A DNA stretch of 64,000 bases from JAICXG01 sp036825615 (GCA_036825615.1 DAISXY010000002.1:124001-188000), one strand, 5' to 3'. Positions 25,019-34,184 are shown, counted from the first letter of the stretch. Translations and numbers: made by a program. The notes: a model not told the origin generated them from the sequence alone.

Positions 25019-28000
25019 TTAGCGGCGGCGACGAATGAGCGCGGCGGCTCCAAGCACCGCGACAGCGCAGGCCACTGGCAGTTTCCATCCAAGCCGCGCC
25101 GGCTTTTGCACATACTCAGCTTCAGGTAAGCCGGCACCCGGCCCATGCGGCCCATCGTGCAAAGCCATCGCTACGACTTCCGCCAAATGCAGCGCGTGCC
25201 GGTCGGTAGTTTGCGTGATCTGCTCGCGACAACTGAACCCGTCGGCGATGACCAGGGCATCTCGCGGATTATTCCGCACCCGCGGCAGGAGCTGAAACTC
25301 GCCGACTTTCCTCGACACGTCATAGTGAGCGCTTTCATAACCGAAGGACCCGGCCATCCCGCAGCATCCGGAATCGAGCATCTCGAATTTCATCCCCATC
25401 TCCTTTAAGAGCTTCTGGGTTGATTCCATCCCGATTAAGGCCTTGCGCTGGCAATGGCCATGGATGATTGCGTGGCGCTCCAGGCGCGGCGGATGATAAC
25501 CGATGCGCTCGAGATATTCGTCGAAAAGAAATGTCTGCTGCGAGAGTCGTTTTGCATCCTCCCGATTTGGAAACAACCCAAGTAACTCATCTTTGAAAAC
25601 CGCCGCACAGCTTGGCTCGAGAAACACGATAGGTGTCCCGGCGCGAATCTCGGGGCCAAGGACGTGTAGCGTTTGCTCGAGCCAGCGGTTCGCCAGCTTT
25701 AGCATGCCGTAATCGTAAAGCGGCCGGCCGCAGCAAAGGCGACGCCGCGGAATTGCGACCTCGCAGCCCGCATTCTCGAGAACGTTTACCGCCGCCTTCG
25801 CTGTTTTAGGTAAAAAATAATTGTTGAACGTGTCCGGCCAGAGGAGAACCCGTGTGCCCGCCCTGGTCTTCGGTCCGCGCTCGGCGAACCAGGAACGGAA
25901 AGTTTGCGCTGCGAAACCCGGGATTTCACGTTGCTGCGCAATGCCTGCCGCGGTTTTTGCAAGGCCGGAGAGGACCGGAGCGCGCGAGAAAAAGTTCGTT
26001 AGGCCGGGAGCAAAGGAAGCGAGACGGGCCCAGTTTGCGATCAGCCCCATGGCGTAAGCTGCGCGCGGCCGCAGTCGTCCCTCGTAGTAGTGAGCGAGGA
26101 ATTCGGCTTTGTAAGTGGCCATATCTACTGAGACCGGGCAGTCATTCTTACAACCTTTGCACGCCAGGCAAAGATCGAGTGACTCCTTCACGTGCTCGTC
26201 GCGCCAGCCATCGGCCAGGACATCGCCGCGCATCATTTCGAAAAGCAAATGGGCGCGACCGCGCGTCGTATGCATCTCTTCGCGCGTTGCCTTAAAGCTC
26301 GGGCACATCGTCTCGCCATCGAGATTACGACATTTGCCGACCCCGAAACACCGCTCAGTCGCGCGCGCGAAACTGCCATTGTCCTCGGGAAACTGGAAGT
26401 AAGTCTTGAGCTTCGGCGGCTCGTAATCAGGACCGACTCGCAGATTTGTATCCAGCGGATAAGGGTCGATCACCTTGCCGGGGTTCATCTTCCACTCTGG
26501 GTCCCAGATCGATTTGAATTCGCGAAAGGCCTGCACCAGTTCCGGCCCATACATCTTGGGCAATAACTCGGCCCGGGCCTGGCCGTCCCCATGCTCGCCC
26601 GAGAGCGAACCGCCGTATCGCACCACGAGATCGGAGGCTTCTTCCATAAAGGCGCGATAAGCGCGCACGCCCTCCTTCGTCTTAATATCAAAGGTGATCC
26701 GGCAATGAACGCAGCCGTCGCCGAAGTGACCAAAGGTCGTCCACTTATAGTTATACTTACGAAGGAGTTGATCGAAGTCGCGGAGATAGTCGCCCAGGAC
26801 TTCCGGCGCGACCGCGGCATCTTCCCACGAAGGCCATGCCTCCTCGGTTTCCGGGACGCGGCTGGCACCCACTCCGGCCTCGCGGATTTTCCAGATCTCT
26901 TCCTGCTCGGCGGGGTCATCAATCTCTTTGATACCTAGCTGTCCTTTCAAATTGCCTTCGATATCATTTTGCGCTTCCAGAGCGCGAGCGCGCGCCTCGT
27001 CGCGCGTCGCGCCGCCAAACTCAACGATCAACCAGGTCTTACCCTCGGGAAGCAGCTTTGCTCCCGGGAGCGCTTTCCCTTTTCGCTCCATGTTTTCGAT
27101 CACGTGCTGATGGAATGCTTCAATCGCGAGTGGCTGGTAGCGGTGCAAAGGCGCGGCGTGATCTCCCGCTTTGAAAAGGTCAGGATAGCCGATGACCAGA
27201 AGAGCCCGGCATGGCGGGCTGTCGATCAGCCGCACCGTCGCACCCAGCACCAGAACGCAGGTTCCTTCCGTCCCGACCAATGCGCGCGCAACATTAAACC
27301 CTTTTTCCGGCAATAACTCGTCGAGGTTATAACCTGAAACACGCCGCGGAATTTTTGGATAGCGTTGCCGGACCAGCTCGCCGTAGCGGTCGCGCAAATC
27401 GCGGAGTTTGCGGTAGATCTCTCCGCGGCGGCCGCCTTCACCGATGATGCGCTCGAGTTCGGCGTCACTTGTTCGACCGACATGCATCCGCAATCCGTCA
27501 TAGGTAAGGATGTCGAGTTCCTCGACGTTATCAGCGGTCCGGCCGCCCATCACGGAGTGCACGCCGCAGGAGTTATTGCCGATCATTCCACCGAGCGTGC
27601 AGTAAGCATGAGTGGCGGGGTCGGGAGCAAAGGTGAGGTGATGTTTTTCTGTCGGCTCCTTCAGATCATCATAGATCAGGCCGGGTTGCACCTTGGCGCG
27701 TTTCGTCTCCGGATTGACCCATAACAGGCGGTTGAGATACTTCGAGAAATCGATCACCACTGCGACGTTGCAGCATTGGCCAGCCAGACTCGTGCCGCAG
27801 CCACGGCCAAGAATCGGAACCTGCCGTCGCCGGCACTCTTCCACCGTGGCGATCACATCATCGAGCGAGCGCGGGATGACGACGCCGATCGGCGGCTGCC
27901 GATACATCGAAAGATCGGTCGCATACAACGCACGCGCGCCGGCATCGAAGCGAACTTCACCTTCGAGCCGTCTCCGCAACGCGCTACTCAAGTCCGCTGC

Positions 28001-28072
28001 TTGCCCGGACGAGGCTGCGCGCGGCGCCCGCGCAATGCTTTCCCTCGCCGGGAGAACATCCACATCTGCCAT
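25019..28072 (-). CDS. FAD-linked oxidase fused to Fe-S/CCG domains (GlcD-GlcF / YdiJ-like)
   Basis: 1017 aa from MADVDVLPAR. An N-terminal FAD-binding PCMH domain (~50-260) has IPRSLDDVIATVEECRR, PILGRGCGTSLAGQC and GGMIGNNSCGVHSV. Next comes an FAD-oxidase C domain with the metal site HFGDGCVHCRI and GEHGDGQAR. Then two ferredoxin-like clusters (CFGVGKCRN ... TMCPSF and CLACKGCKNDCPVSVD) and two CCG motifs (LCCGRPLYDYG, SGCCGMAGSFGYE). The chain ends with a short hydrophobic stretch and RRRR, perhaps a tail anchor. This layout matches YdiJ/D-2-hydroxyacid dehydrogenases such as those for D-2-hydroxyglutarate, lactate or glycolate. Its neighbour, oxalate decarboxylase, makes C2-acid metabolism plausible. 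Confidence 0.88.
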   Translation of the reverse strand: MADVDVLPARESIARAPRAASSGQAADLSSALRRRLEGEVRFDAGARALYATDLSMYRQPPIGVVIPRSLDDVIATVEECRRRQVPILGRGCGTSLAGQCCNVAVVIDFSKYLNRLLWVNPETKRAKVQPGLIYDDLKEPTEKHHLTFAPDPATHAYCTLGGMIGNNSCGVHSVMGGRTADNVEELDILTYDGLRMHVGRTSDAELERIIGEGGRRGEIYRKLRDLRDRYGELVRQRYPKIPRRVSGYNLDELLPEKGFNVARALVGTEGTCVLVLGATVRLIDSPPCRALLVIGYPDLFKAGDHAAPLHRYQPLAIEAFHQHVIENMERKGKALPGAKLLPEGKTWLIVEFGGATRDEARARALEAQNDIEGNLKGQLGIKEIDDPAEQEEIWKIREAGVGASRVPETEEAWPSWEDAAVAPEVLGDYLRDFDQLLRKYNYKWTTFGHFGDGCVHCRITFDIKTKEGVRAYRAFMEEASDLVVRYGGSLSGEHGDGQARAELLPKMYGPELVQAFREFKSIWDPEWKMNPGKVIDPYPLDTNLRVGPDYEPPKLKTYFQFPEDNGSFARATERCFGVGKCRNLDGETMCPSFKATREEMHTTRGRAHLLFEMMRGDVLADGWRDEHVKESLDLCLACKGCKNDCPVSVDMATYKAEFLAHYYEGRLRPRAAYAMGLIANWARLASFAPGLTNFFSRAPVLSGLAKTAAGIAQQREIPGFAAQTFRSWFAERGPKTRAGTRVLLWPDTFNNYFLPKTAKAAVNVLENAGCEVAIPRRRLCCGRPLYDYGMLKLANRWLEQTLHVLGPEIRAGTPIVFLEPSCAAVFKDELLGLFPNREDAKRLSQQTFLFDEYLERIGYHPPRLERHAIIHGHCQRKALIGMESTQKLLKEMGMKFEMLDSGCCGMAGSFGYESAHYDVSRKVGEFQLLPRVRNNPRDALVIADGFSCREQITQTTDRHALHLAEVVAMALHDGPHGPGAGLPEAEYVQKPARLGWKLPVACAVAVLGAAALIRRRR

Positions 28073-28263
28073 TTTGAATTCCCTCCTGCCGCGTCTAAGC
28101 CGCGTCACACTTCAGCAAAGCGCGTGCATTAAGTCTTCGCGCCGCGAGGGCGGATTGGATTTCATCCGTTTTGCGGCGCAGCGTAGCCACCGGTTTTGCA
28201 AATCCTTTTTGCCGCGTCGCGCAGCGTGCGAGACGCACACTCCGGCCTGGCCTGCGCTTACTG
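28073..28263. other. intergenic region between TonB receptor and FAD oxidoreductase
   Basis: 191 bp with no supported gene. It holds an imperfect GC-rich hairpin around 28215-28240 (GCGTC ... GACGC arms) that is not followed by a T run in the transcribed direction, so it is a weak terminator candidate at best. The promoter of the downstream minus-strand oxidoreductase should lie here; no good -35/-10 pair was seen. Confidence 0.4.
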
Positions 28264-30363
28264 TTAGAACTGGTATTTCACAGATAGAGCTACAAAGCGG
28301 CCCGCCTCAGGAATCCGTGCGCCCACCGGCACGTCGCTATCGAGAACCTGGTTGATCCCGGACAGATGTTGCACATACCGTCGGTCGAAGAGGTTTTCCA
28401 CCGCGAGACTGACGTCGAGGTGCTCGGCAAAGGTGTAACCGGCGCGGAAGTTGAGCACGGCGTAGCCCGGGCTGGTCAGCTCGTCGTTGAAGGCGGCGAC
28501 CTCGTGCTGCGGAGCGGCCCAGGCCAGTTCCAGCGCGCTGCGCCAGGGCTGCCAATGCTGCTCGAAACTGACGATGCCGCGTAAAGGAGCAATACGATAG
28601 AGATTGTCGCCATTGTCGCGATTAATCCCGCGCACGTAACTGAGTTGTCCGCGCAGAGTTAGTAACTTGTTAAAGTCATAGTGGGCCTCGCCGTCGATGC
28701 CGTAGAGATCAGCGCGATCGATATTCTGGTATTGCAGAACGATCGTATCGAAAAAGACCCGGTTGATCGGCGCGCCCTGAATGTAGTCACTAACGAAGTT
28801 GTAAAACGGTGTGACTGTGAAACCCCAGCCCTCCCCGTGCCAGTCGCCGGTAAACGCGATCTGGTGTGAGATCTCGGGATCGAGGTCGAGATTGCCCAGA
28901 TAAAAGCGACCATCCGAGTTACCGGAGGCAAAGGCGAACGGGGTAAAGAGATAGCGCTCGAGGATGCTGGGCGAGCGGGTCTTGCGGGCGAAAGCCAGTT
29001 CATAGGTCTGATTACTGTCGGGCGTGAAACGGACCGACGTCATCGCGTCGATGTTGACGTCGGTCTTGTCGCGCGAGCGGGAGTTAAACGCAATCGCGTC
29101 GTCCAGTGAGTCGGGGTAAAATTGCGTCACCGCGTCGGCATCGCTCCAAACCGTGTCACTGCGCAGCCCGACCAGGGTGCTCCAGTGGTCGCTCCAGTCT
29201 TTCTGCCACTCAAAGTAAAAACCGAGCCGGAAGCGCATGGCATTGTTGATGTCCTCCTGAAAGCCGCCGGCGAGATCGGTCTCGAAGGCATCGAAGCGGT
29301 TCCAGTGAAAGTCGAACCCCGTCCGGAAAGCGTCGCTTTCGCGCGGGATGGTAAGGCCCATTCTCCCACTCAGGTCATCGCTCTGGCTCGGGGCGGAGAA
29401 CGGAAAACCCTCCACTTCCGGCATGCGCCTGCTCGTGAGAGGTCGAATCGAGAAGTTATCCATCAGGTGATAGGTGCTGTTATAAGCGATGCGGCTGTCG
29501 AGTTGGCCGAAAGAGTAGTCACCCGTCTGCCGGATGCCCGCAAACCAGGTATCATCCTTGATCATATCCATCGGCTGCGCCGGGGCGGCGGCGTCGCGGA
29601 CGCGTGTAACTCCACCGTAGGCTTGAAAGACGCCGCCAAGGAGATGTCCGGCGATTTGGCCTTCGTGCTGTTGGTATTCTTCAAACCCGCTGTCGCGTAC
29701 CCGCCCATCGGGAATGCGCAGATCATCCGCGGTGGCCCAGTAACCGTTGTAAGTAGCGCTCCAGTTTTGATTCGCAACCGTAAGGCTGCCATTCACTCCT
29801 GTGCCGTCATCGCTGCTCCGATAGAAGGAGCCAAGGTCGCCCGACCAAAGCGTGCCCGCATCGGGCGAAAAGACCGGAGCTTTCCGGTCCGCCAAAACGA
29901 TGCCACCGATGTTGTCGCCCCCGAGGCTGACTGGGGTGATGCCGGCGATAACGGTAAGAGACTGGAGGGAAGAGGGCGCCATTCCAAGCAGCAGTGGGTC
30001 CATATGATTTGGACACGCCGGAGTAATTTCCCTGCCATTGACCAATACGTTGACATGATCGTCGCTGAGACCGCGCAACTGGACGATGCCGGTGAGTGGC
30101 CCGTTACGGACGACGCTGGCACCGGGGATCTGATCGAGCAAGCCGGCAGTATCGGTGGTCCTTGCCTGTAAGTCTGGTCTGGGAACGAGCACGCTTGCTC
30201 CCGGGATTAGCTGTCCGGTTACGATAATGGTCGCTACATTGGCAGGAGTAGGAGTTGCGGTTGGAGATATATCAGGGGCTTGACCCCAGGCCGAAGACGT
30301 GGCAAGCGCGAACGCTAACGCCGGCAGGGCGGTTTTCTTGCAGTTGGTGAGATTGGATTTCAT
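28264..30363 (-). CDS. TonB-dependent receptor, OprC/NosA-like (putative copper uptake)
   Basis: 699 aa. Signal peptide to ~27 (AFALATSSAWGQ). The plug domain (~60-180) has TAGLLDQIPGASVVRNGPLTGIVQLRGL and VNVLVNGREITPACPNHMDP. The CxxxM motif (Cys117-Met121) sits where OprC-type receptors carry the Cys/Met pair that binds copper; GDNIGGIVLADRK follows. A 22-strand barrel ends in VALSVKYQF with a terminal Phe. A CPLC-containing small protein and a NitT/TauT-type ABC operon precede it on the same strand. It lacks its own Shine-Dalgarno and follows a 34-codon leader ORF by 6 nt. Copper or a metallophore is the most likely ligand. Confidence 0.82.
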   Translation of the reverse strand: MKSNLTNCKKTALPALAFALATSSAWGQAPDISPTATPTPANVATIIVTGQLIPGASVLVPRPDLQARTTDTAGLLDQIPGASVVRNGPLTGIVQLRGLSDDHVNVLVNGREITPACPNHMDPLLLGMAPSSLQSLTVIAGITPVSLGGDNIGGIVLADRKAPVFSPDAGTLWSGDLGSFYRSSDDGTGVNGSLTVANQNWSATYNGYWATADDLRIPDGRVRDSGFEEYQQHEGQIAGHLLGGVFQAYGGVTRVRDAAAPAQPMDMIKDDTWFAGIRQTGDYSFGQLDSRIAYNSTYHLMDNFSIRPLTSRRMPEVEGFPFSAPSQSDDLSGRMGLTIPRESDAFRTGFDFHWNRFDAFETDLAGGFQEDINNAMRFRLGFYFEWQKDWSDHWSTLVGLRSDTVWSDADAVTQFYPDSLDDAIAFNSRSRDKTDVNIDAMTSVRFTPDSNQTYELAFARKTRSPSILERYLFTPFAFASGNSDGRFYLGNLDLDPEISHQIAFTGDWHGEGWGFTVTPFYNFVSDYIQGAPINRVFFDTIVLQYQNIDRADLYGIDGEAHYDFNKLLTLRGQLSYVRGINRDNGDNLYRIAPLRGIVSFEQHWQPWRSALELAWAAPQHEVAAFNDELTSPGYAVLNFRAGYTFAEHLDVSLAVENLFDRRYVQHLSGINQVLDSDVPVGARIPEAGRFVALSVKYQF

Positions 30364-30369
30364 TGAACT

Positions 30370-30474
30370 CTAAAATGGGTGTTGTGGCTCCCTGATAACT
30401 CCCCAAGTCACCCAGCGCGCGGAGCGCCTGAGCGCGGAAGCTCCAGGATTGTCTTTAACTCTCCGACGGTGCAT
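30370..30474 (-). CDS. 34-codon leader ORF upstream of the TonB receptor
   Basis: ATG at 30474 directly follows AAAGGAGGTG, which is complementary to the 16S rRNA 3' end over ten bases although it is set very close to the ATG. The peptide begins MHRRRVKDNPGASALRRSAR, is highly basic, and ends with a TAG 6 nt before the receptor ATG. The receptor has no ribosome site of its own, so coupling is likely. No homologue recognised; the ORF may matter through its translation rather than its product. Confidence 0.45.
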   Translation of the reverse strand: MHRRRVKDNPGASALRRSARWVTWGVIREPQHPF

Positions 30475-30503
30475 CACCTCCTTTAAGGTGAGGCCGGAGA
30501 GTT
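30457..30503 (-). promoter_or_regulatory. nested hairpin sequestering the leader Shine-Dalgarno of the TonB receptor
   Basis: A perfect 9-bp inverted repeat (AACTCTCCG at 30457-30465, CGGAGAGTT at 30495-30503) encloses a second stem (CACCT at 30475-30479, AGGTG at 30486-30490). In the minus-strand RNA the inner 3' arm is the Shine-Dalgarno itself (AAGGAGGTG), so the folded form would block initiation of the leader ORF and hence of the receptor. This is the layout of a translational switch (metal, protein or temperature); the trigger is not visible. Confidence 0.55.
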
Positions 30504-30516
30504 CGGCGTCTGACGA

Positions 30517-30966
30517 TTAAGCCACCCTTGGGGGCGGTTTTGGCGGAGCGTTGGAAAAGTGGATGTGCCCGGATGGAACAAACACGACATCTGCCACGAC
30601 CGTGGGAGTAAGGAAGGTAAATTCGCCCGATTCGACCAGAAACTCCGGAACGCGATCGCCGTTGACGATTTGCGGCACCTTCCGCTCCTTGTTACAGCCG
30701 TCGCGGATCTTGGGGCAGAGCGGGCAGGCATAACGATCGTCAAAGGTCTTCTTCACCGCCGTGGCCAAAGATTCCTCGTGCGCGAACTCGACCAGCATTC
30801 GAGTATAGGCAAACGACTGAAGGACCACCCAGTGCGCCCCGGCCAAGATGAAAATGGCGAGCAGGCAGGTGGTCGCACCGGTAACCTGAAGGACCCTCTT
30901 CCTTCGTTGAGTGGCCCCCGCATACCGCCTCGCACTAACCCGGGACGCAGGGCGGGAAATTTTCAT
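30517..30966 (-). CDS. small membrane/exported protein with CPLC motif, TonB-receptor neighbour
   Basis: 149 aa. A basic N-terminus (~1-27) precedes one hydrophobic helix (VTGATTCLLAIFILAGAHWV, ~30-48), probably an uncleaved signal anchor. Then come TFDDRYACPLCPKIRDGCNK (three Cys), a beta-rich part and a Pro-rich tail with HIHF. Similar small proteins with an F-D-x-x-x-(P/A)-C-x-L-C core are often found beside copper-type TonB receptors; I recall this pattern but cannot verify it here. A periplasm-facing metal-binding helper is the working guess. Confidence 0.6.
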   Translation of the reverse strand: MKISRPASRVSARRYAGATQRRKRVLQVTGATTCLLAIFILAGAHWVVLQSFAYTRMLVEFAHEESLATAVKKTFDDRYACPLCPKIRDGCNKERKVPQIVNGDRVPEFLVESGEFTFLTPTVVADVVFVPSGHIHFSNAPPKPPPRVA

Positions 30967-31021
30967 GCGAAACCTCAGGCCGCCTGACTATCGACGCGCG
31001 AGTAGAGTGGCAACAAAATAA

Positions 31022-31843
31022 CTATCTGTTTCCTGCCATCGGCTGGCCGGCGAAATGCATCGTCTCAAGGATTTGACCCCGGAGATGCAGAAACTCGTCG
31101 CTCCCGCGGTCCCGCGGGCGGTCCAGACTTACCGGGATAATCTGTTCAATCCGGCCGGGCCGCTGAGTCATGATCACGATCTGGTCACTCATATAGATGG
31201 CTTCGTCGATGTCATGTGTGACAAAGAGCATGGTCGTGCCGCGAGCGCGCCAGAGACGAAGGACTTCATCTTGCATCCGCATCCTGGTGAAGGCATCAAG
31301 CGCGCCGAGCGGCTCGTCCAGGAGCAAGACCCTGGGCTGGTTGATCAGGGCCCGGGCAAGGGCAACTCTCTGGGCCATGCCGCCGGAAAGATGATGTGGA
31401 AAGGAGTTAGCGAAAGCCTCCAGCCCGACCAGGCGCATGAACTCATCCACCTCCTGCCGCATGTGGCCAAGAACGCCCCGCGCCACCAGCCCGGATTCGA
31501 TATTGCGCCGAACCGTCAGCCAGGGAAATAAACTCGGGTCCTGGAAAACCAACCCGCGTTCCGCGCTTGGCTTGGTAATCGGCTCGGCGCCGATTGAAAC
31601 TTCGCCGCTTGTCGGCGGAGTAAGTCCAGCGATCATGCGGAGGAGAGTCGATTTGCCGCAGCCACTCGGTCCGACAAGTGAAACTAACTCACCTGCTCCT
31701 ACGGTAAGTGAGACGTCATTCAGAGCCAGTGCTCCTGGCGTAACTCCTCCATCCGGTGAGTCAAAGCGCTTGACAACGTGCCGCACTCGGATGGAGGCGG
31801 CTTCGGTTGTTCCAACCGAACCGTTTTGATTCAGTGCTACCAT
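31022..31843 (-). CDS. ABC transporter ATPase, NitT/TauT type, module 2
   Basis: 273 aa from MVALNQNGSV. Walker A GPSGCGKST, signature LSGGMAQRVALARAL, Walker B LLLDEPLGALDA, switch FVTHDIDEA. Paralogue of the ATPase at 21719-22519 with the same characteristic DSPDGGVTPGALALNDVS front. The larger open frame upstream is only antisense to the permease. The start overlaps the permease stop by 7 nt. Confidence 0.92.
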   Translation of the reverse strand: MVALNQNGSVGTTEAASIRVRHVVKRFDSPDGGVTPGALALNDVSLTVGAGELVSLVGPSGCGKSTLLRMIAGLTPPTSGEVSIGAEPITKPSAERGLVFQDPSLFPWLTVRRNIESGLVARGVLGHMRQEVDEFMRLVGLEAFANSFPHHLSGGMAQRVALARALINQPRVLLLDEPLGALDAFTRMRMQDEVLRLWRARGTTMLFVTHDIDEAIYMSDQIVIMTQRPGRIEQIIPVSLDRPRDRGSDEFLHLRGQILETMHFAGQPMAGNR

Positions 31844-32880
31844 TTGATTGTTCCCTTCTGCCAAACCAGAACGCGATCGCGGAGCTTGAAGAGCAAGGTC
31901 ATGATGGTGGAGAAGAACGCGGCCATAATGACCAGCGCGCCGTAAACCTTGCCATATTCCGCCCAGCCCTGAGCCCAGCTGATATACCAGCCCAGGCCTG
32001 ACTTCACGCCAACGGTCTCGGCCACCACGAGAGTCAGGAAGGATGTGCCCAGGCCCATAAAGAGCCCGATAAAGATGTTCGGCATCGCGGCCGGGATCGC
32101 GACCCGAAAGATGAGGTAAAGCCGGCTCGCACCCAAGGTTCTTGCCACATCGAGATAGGAGGTCCGAGTGTTGGAAATACCCGAAGCGGTCAGCATCGTT
32201 ACCGGGAACCAGACCGCCAGAGCGACCAGGCCTACGGCCGAGAACATGGCTGAAGGCGCCACCACCATGGCGAGCGGAATCCAGGCCGTGGCTGGGATTG
32301 GCCCGACCACCTTGAGCAAAGGCATGCCCCAATACCGCGCATGGGGAAACCAGCCAATCGTGACGCCGGTTATCAGCGCGATTAAGGTCCCGACTGCGTA
32401 GCCGCTGAGGAGAAGGAGGAGTGAGTGCCAGGTGCTGTCGAAGATAAGCCCGGCATCGTGAATAATCGCTGCGATAATTGCTTCCGGCCCCGGAAAATAG
32501 GGGAGCGGAAGCAGTGCCAGACAGCTGGTAATGAGTTCCCAACCTCCCGCCGTCAGCGTAGCAACTCCTAGGATCGGGCACATGTGTCGCATCCACTTGC
32601 GCACCCGACTCGACCAGGGATAAAGCGCCGCCATCAGAATCCCGAACGCTAACGTGGCAAAGAGAAGAATCGGGAAATACTCCGTTGTCGGGACCGGTTC
32701 ACTTTTTGGAATGAAGTAGTGAATCATGAGCGATCCAGCCGCGCCCAAGGGAATGGCAAGCAGAGTTTGCGGCCGATAATGAACGCCCGCGGTTGCGACG
32801 GGCTTGGGCGCGCGGGCGACCGGACGGCTAGGAGTGACTGCCGGAGCGTCCGGCGCGATTTGTTCGATAGTAGTGCTCAT
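31837..32880 (-). CDS. ABC transporter permease, NitT/TauT type, with N-terminal membrane extension, module 2
   Basis: 347 aa. The permease core has coupling loop YLDVARTLGASRLYLIFRVAIPAAMPNIFIG; the same unusual N-terminal extension as module 1 is present (HYFIPKSEPVPTTEYFPILLFA, then a second span). ATG overlaps the stop of the lipoprotein gene (ATGA). Over most of its length it is almost identical to the module-1 permease, so one arose by duplication of the other. Confidence 0.92.
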   Translation of the reverse strand: MSTTIEQIAPDAPAVTPSRPVARAPKPVATAGVHYRPQTLLAIPLGAAGSLMIHYFIPKSEPVPTTEYFPILLFATLAFGILMAALYPWSSRVRKWMRHMCPILGVATLTAGGWELITSCLALLPLPYFPGPEAIIAAIIHDAGLIFDSTWHSLLLLLSGYAVGTLIALITGVTIGWFPHARYWGMPLLKVVGPIPATAWIPLAMVVAPSAMFSAVGLVALAVWFPVTMLTASGISNTRTSYLDVARTLGASRLYLIFRVAIPAAMPNIFIGLFMGLGTSFLTLVVAETVGVKSGLGWYISWAQGWAEYGKVYGALVIMAAFFSTIMTLLFKLRDRVLVWQKGTIKW

Positions 32881-34184
32881 TTGTTAACAAGAGTGTTTTG
32901 GGGAGGACAGGGGGCGCCATTGGGATCGGCCAGGTTAGGTGCTTCCTGGTCGGGTTGATCGTACATCTTCCGAGCGCAGCACGCGTCTTGAGCGTTATGA
33001 AGAATTAGCTGGGCGTAGAGTTTGATATCGAAATTCGGGTCAACCTGACCGCCGGGGACTTTTTCCACTTGCACGGTTTTGAGCCACTCATCTGTGACTC
33101 CATCCAGATGCTGGAAGGCCTTCTTGGCCAAGGCATCCGTGTCTGTTTCGGGGGCGAGCATCTTCGCTTCCCGCATTTCCTTGGCAGCGGTGAAGAGCGT
33201 TTCCTCCGCCTGCTTAACCGAAGGAATATATTTAAGCCGGCTGAGGGCGATGGTGTTCAGCTCAACCGTTGAAGCGAGGTATTTCTTGTCCACCGCCAGT
33301 TGAGCTGCCGCCTTGGGATTTTGCTGCACCCATTTGGCACCCCTCAAGATCGCACGGGTCGCCCGAGCGGCAGTATCCGGATTGGCGTCGACCCATTTGC
33401 CGTTGGCGATGACCTCGCAGCAATACTCGTTCGCGTAAGGCAGGTCGGTTGCCTCGTCCATGCCTTCAACGTTTCTCGCGGTGCCTTCGGCGATCAGAAG
33501 CGTGCCGATCGGTTCTGCGTCCGCGACTGCATCGACTTCGCCTTTCCGAAGCGCCAGGCCCAGTTCGCCCGCCGGGTACACTTTCCAGGTGATGTCCTTG
33601 CTGGCGTCGACTCCATGGGTCCCAAAGACGCGGTTGGCGAAGACAAAGGGCGGCGTGCCCATCCCGGGAACGCCGATCCGTTTGCCCTTGAGATCCTGGA
33701 TCTTGTGAATCGGGCTGTTCACCCCCGTCTGCACCCGCAAACAACCGGTATGGACCCCGCCGAGAAAGCGCACGTCGAGACCCTGCTCAATGGGTTTCAT
33801 GAAATACATCACGAGGTGATGGGTGATGTCGTAGGCGCCAAGGGCGAGGTTGTCCTTGTATTGCGCCCAGGTGCATTTCACCAACTCGGGTTCGAGTCCT
33901 TCGTCCTTGAAAAAGCCCTTTTCATAGGCGGTGTAGATCGGCGCTTCACAGGTCAGGCCGATGAAGCCAATCTTGACGTGCTTGGAATTGACCACTTGAA
34001 CCTTCGCCTTCGTGGCTTTCTTGCCGCAGCCTAGAAAGCAAAGAGCGGTGAGCGTGATACCGATGAGGAACAAGCCAGGCTTGATGCTCCTCCAAAGCGA
34101 ATTGCTTGTGGAGGGCGAGGCACCCTGCGCAGGTGAGAGCGCGGGCGCGTGGGAACTGATCATCGAGGTTTTGGATGGCGACAT
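32877..34184 (-). CDS. substrate-binding lipoprotein of module 2 (NitT/TauT/SsuA superfamily)
   Basis: 435 aa from MSPSKTSMIS. Lipobox LCFLGC with the lipidated Cys at ~53, after a long basic/Ser-Pro N-terminal region. The mature part is a periplasmic-binding fold: VKIGFIGLTCEAPIYTAYEKGFFKDEGL, YDITHHLVMYFM, LKGKRIGVPGMG, RKGEVDAVADAEPIG. Extra Cys/His/Met residues (GLTC, THH, GVHTGC, CCARKM) are unusual for nitrate or sulfonate binders and hint at a metal or metallophore ligand; that is inference. Only module 2 has this gene; module 1 may share it. Confidence 0.85.
   Translation of the reverse strand: MSPSKTSMISSHAPALSPAQGASPSTSNSLWRSIKPGLFLIGITLTALCFLGCGKKATKAKVQVVNSKHVKIGFIGLTCEAPIYTAYEKGFFKDEGLEPELVKCTWAQYKDNLALGAYDITHHLVMYFMKPIEQGLDVRFLGGVHTGCLRVQTGVNSPIHKIQDLKGKRIGVPGMGTPPFVFANRVFGTHGVDASKDITWKVYPAGELGLALRKGEVDAVADAEPIGTLLIAEGTARNVEGMDEATDLPYANEYCCEVIANGKWVDANPDTAARATRAILRGAKWVQQNPKAAAQLAVDKKYLASTVELNTIALSRLKYIPSVKQAEETLFTAAKEMREAKMLAPETDTDALAKKAFQHLDGVTDEWLKTVQVEKVPGGQVDPNFDIKLYAQLILHNAQDACCARKMYDQPDQEAPNLADPNGAPCPPQNTLVNK

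Noticed and set aside
30364..30516. Cobalamin riboswitch before the TonB receptor
   Set aside because: The region is only ~150 bp and lacks the conserved GCCACTG-type box; a different leader structure is present.
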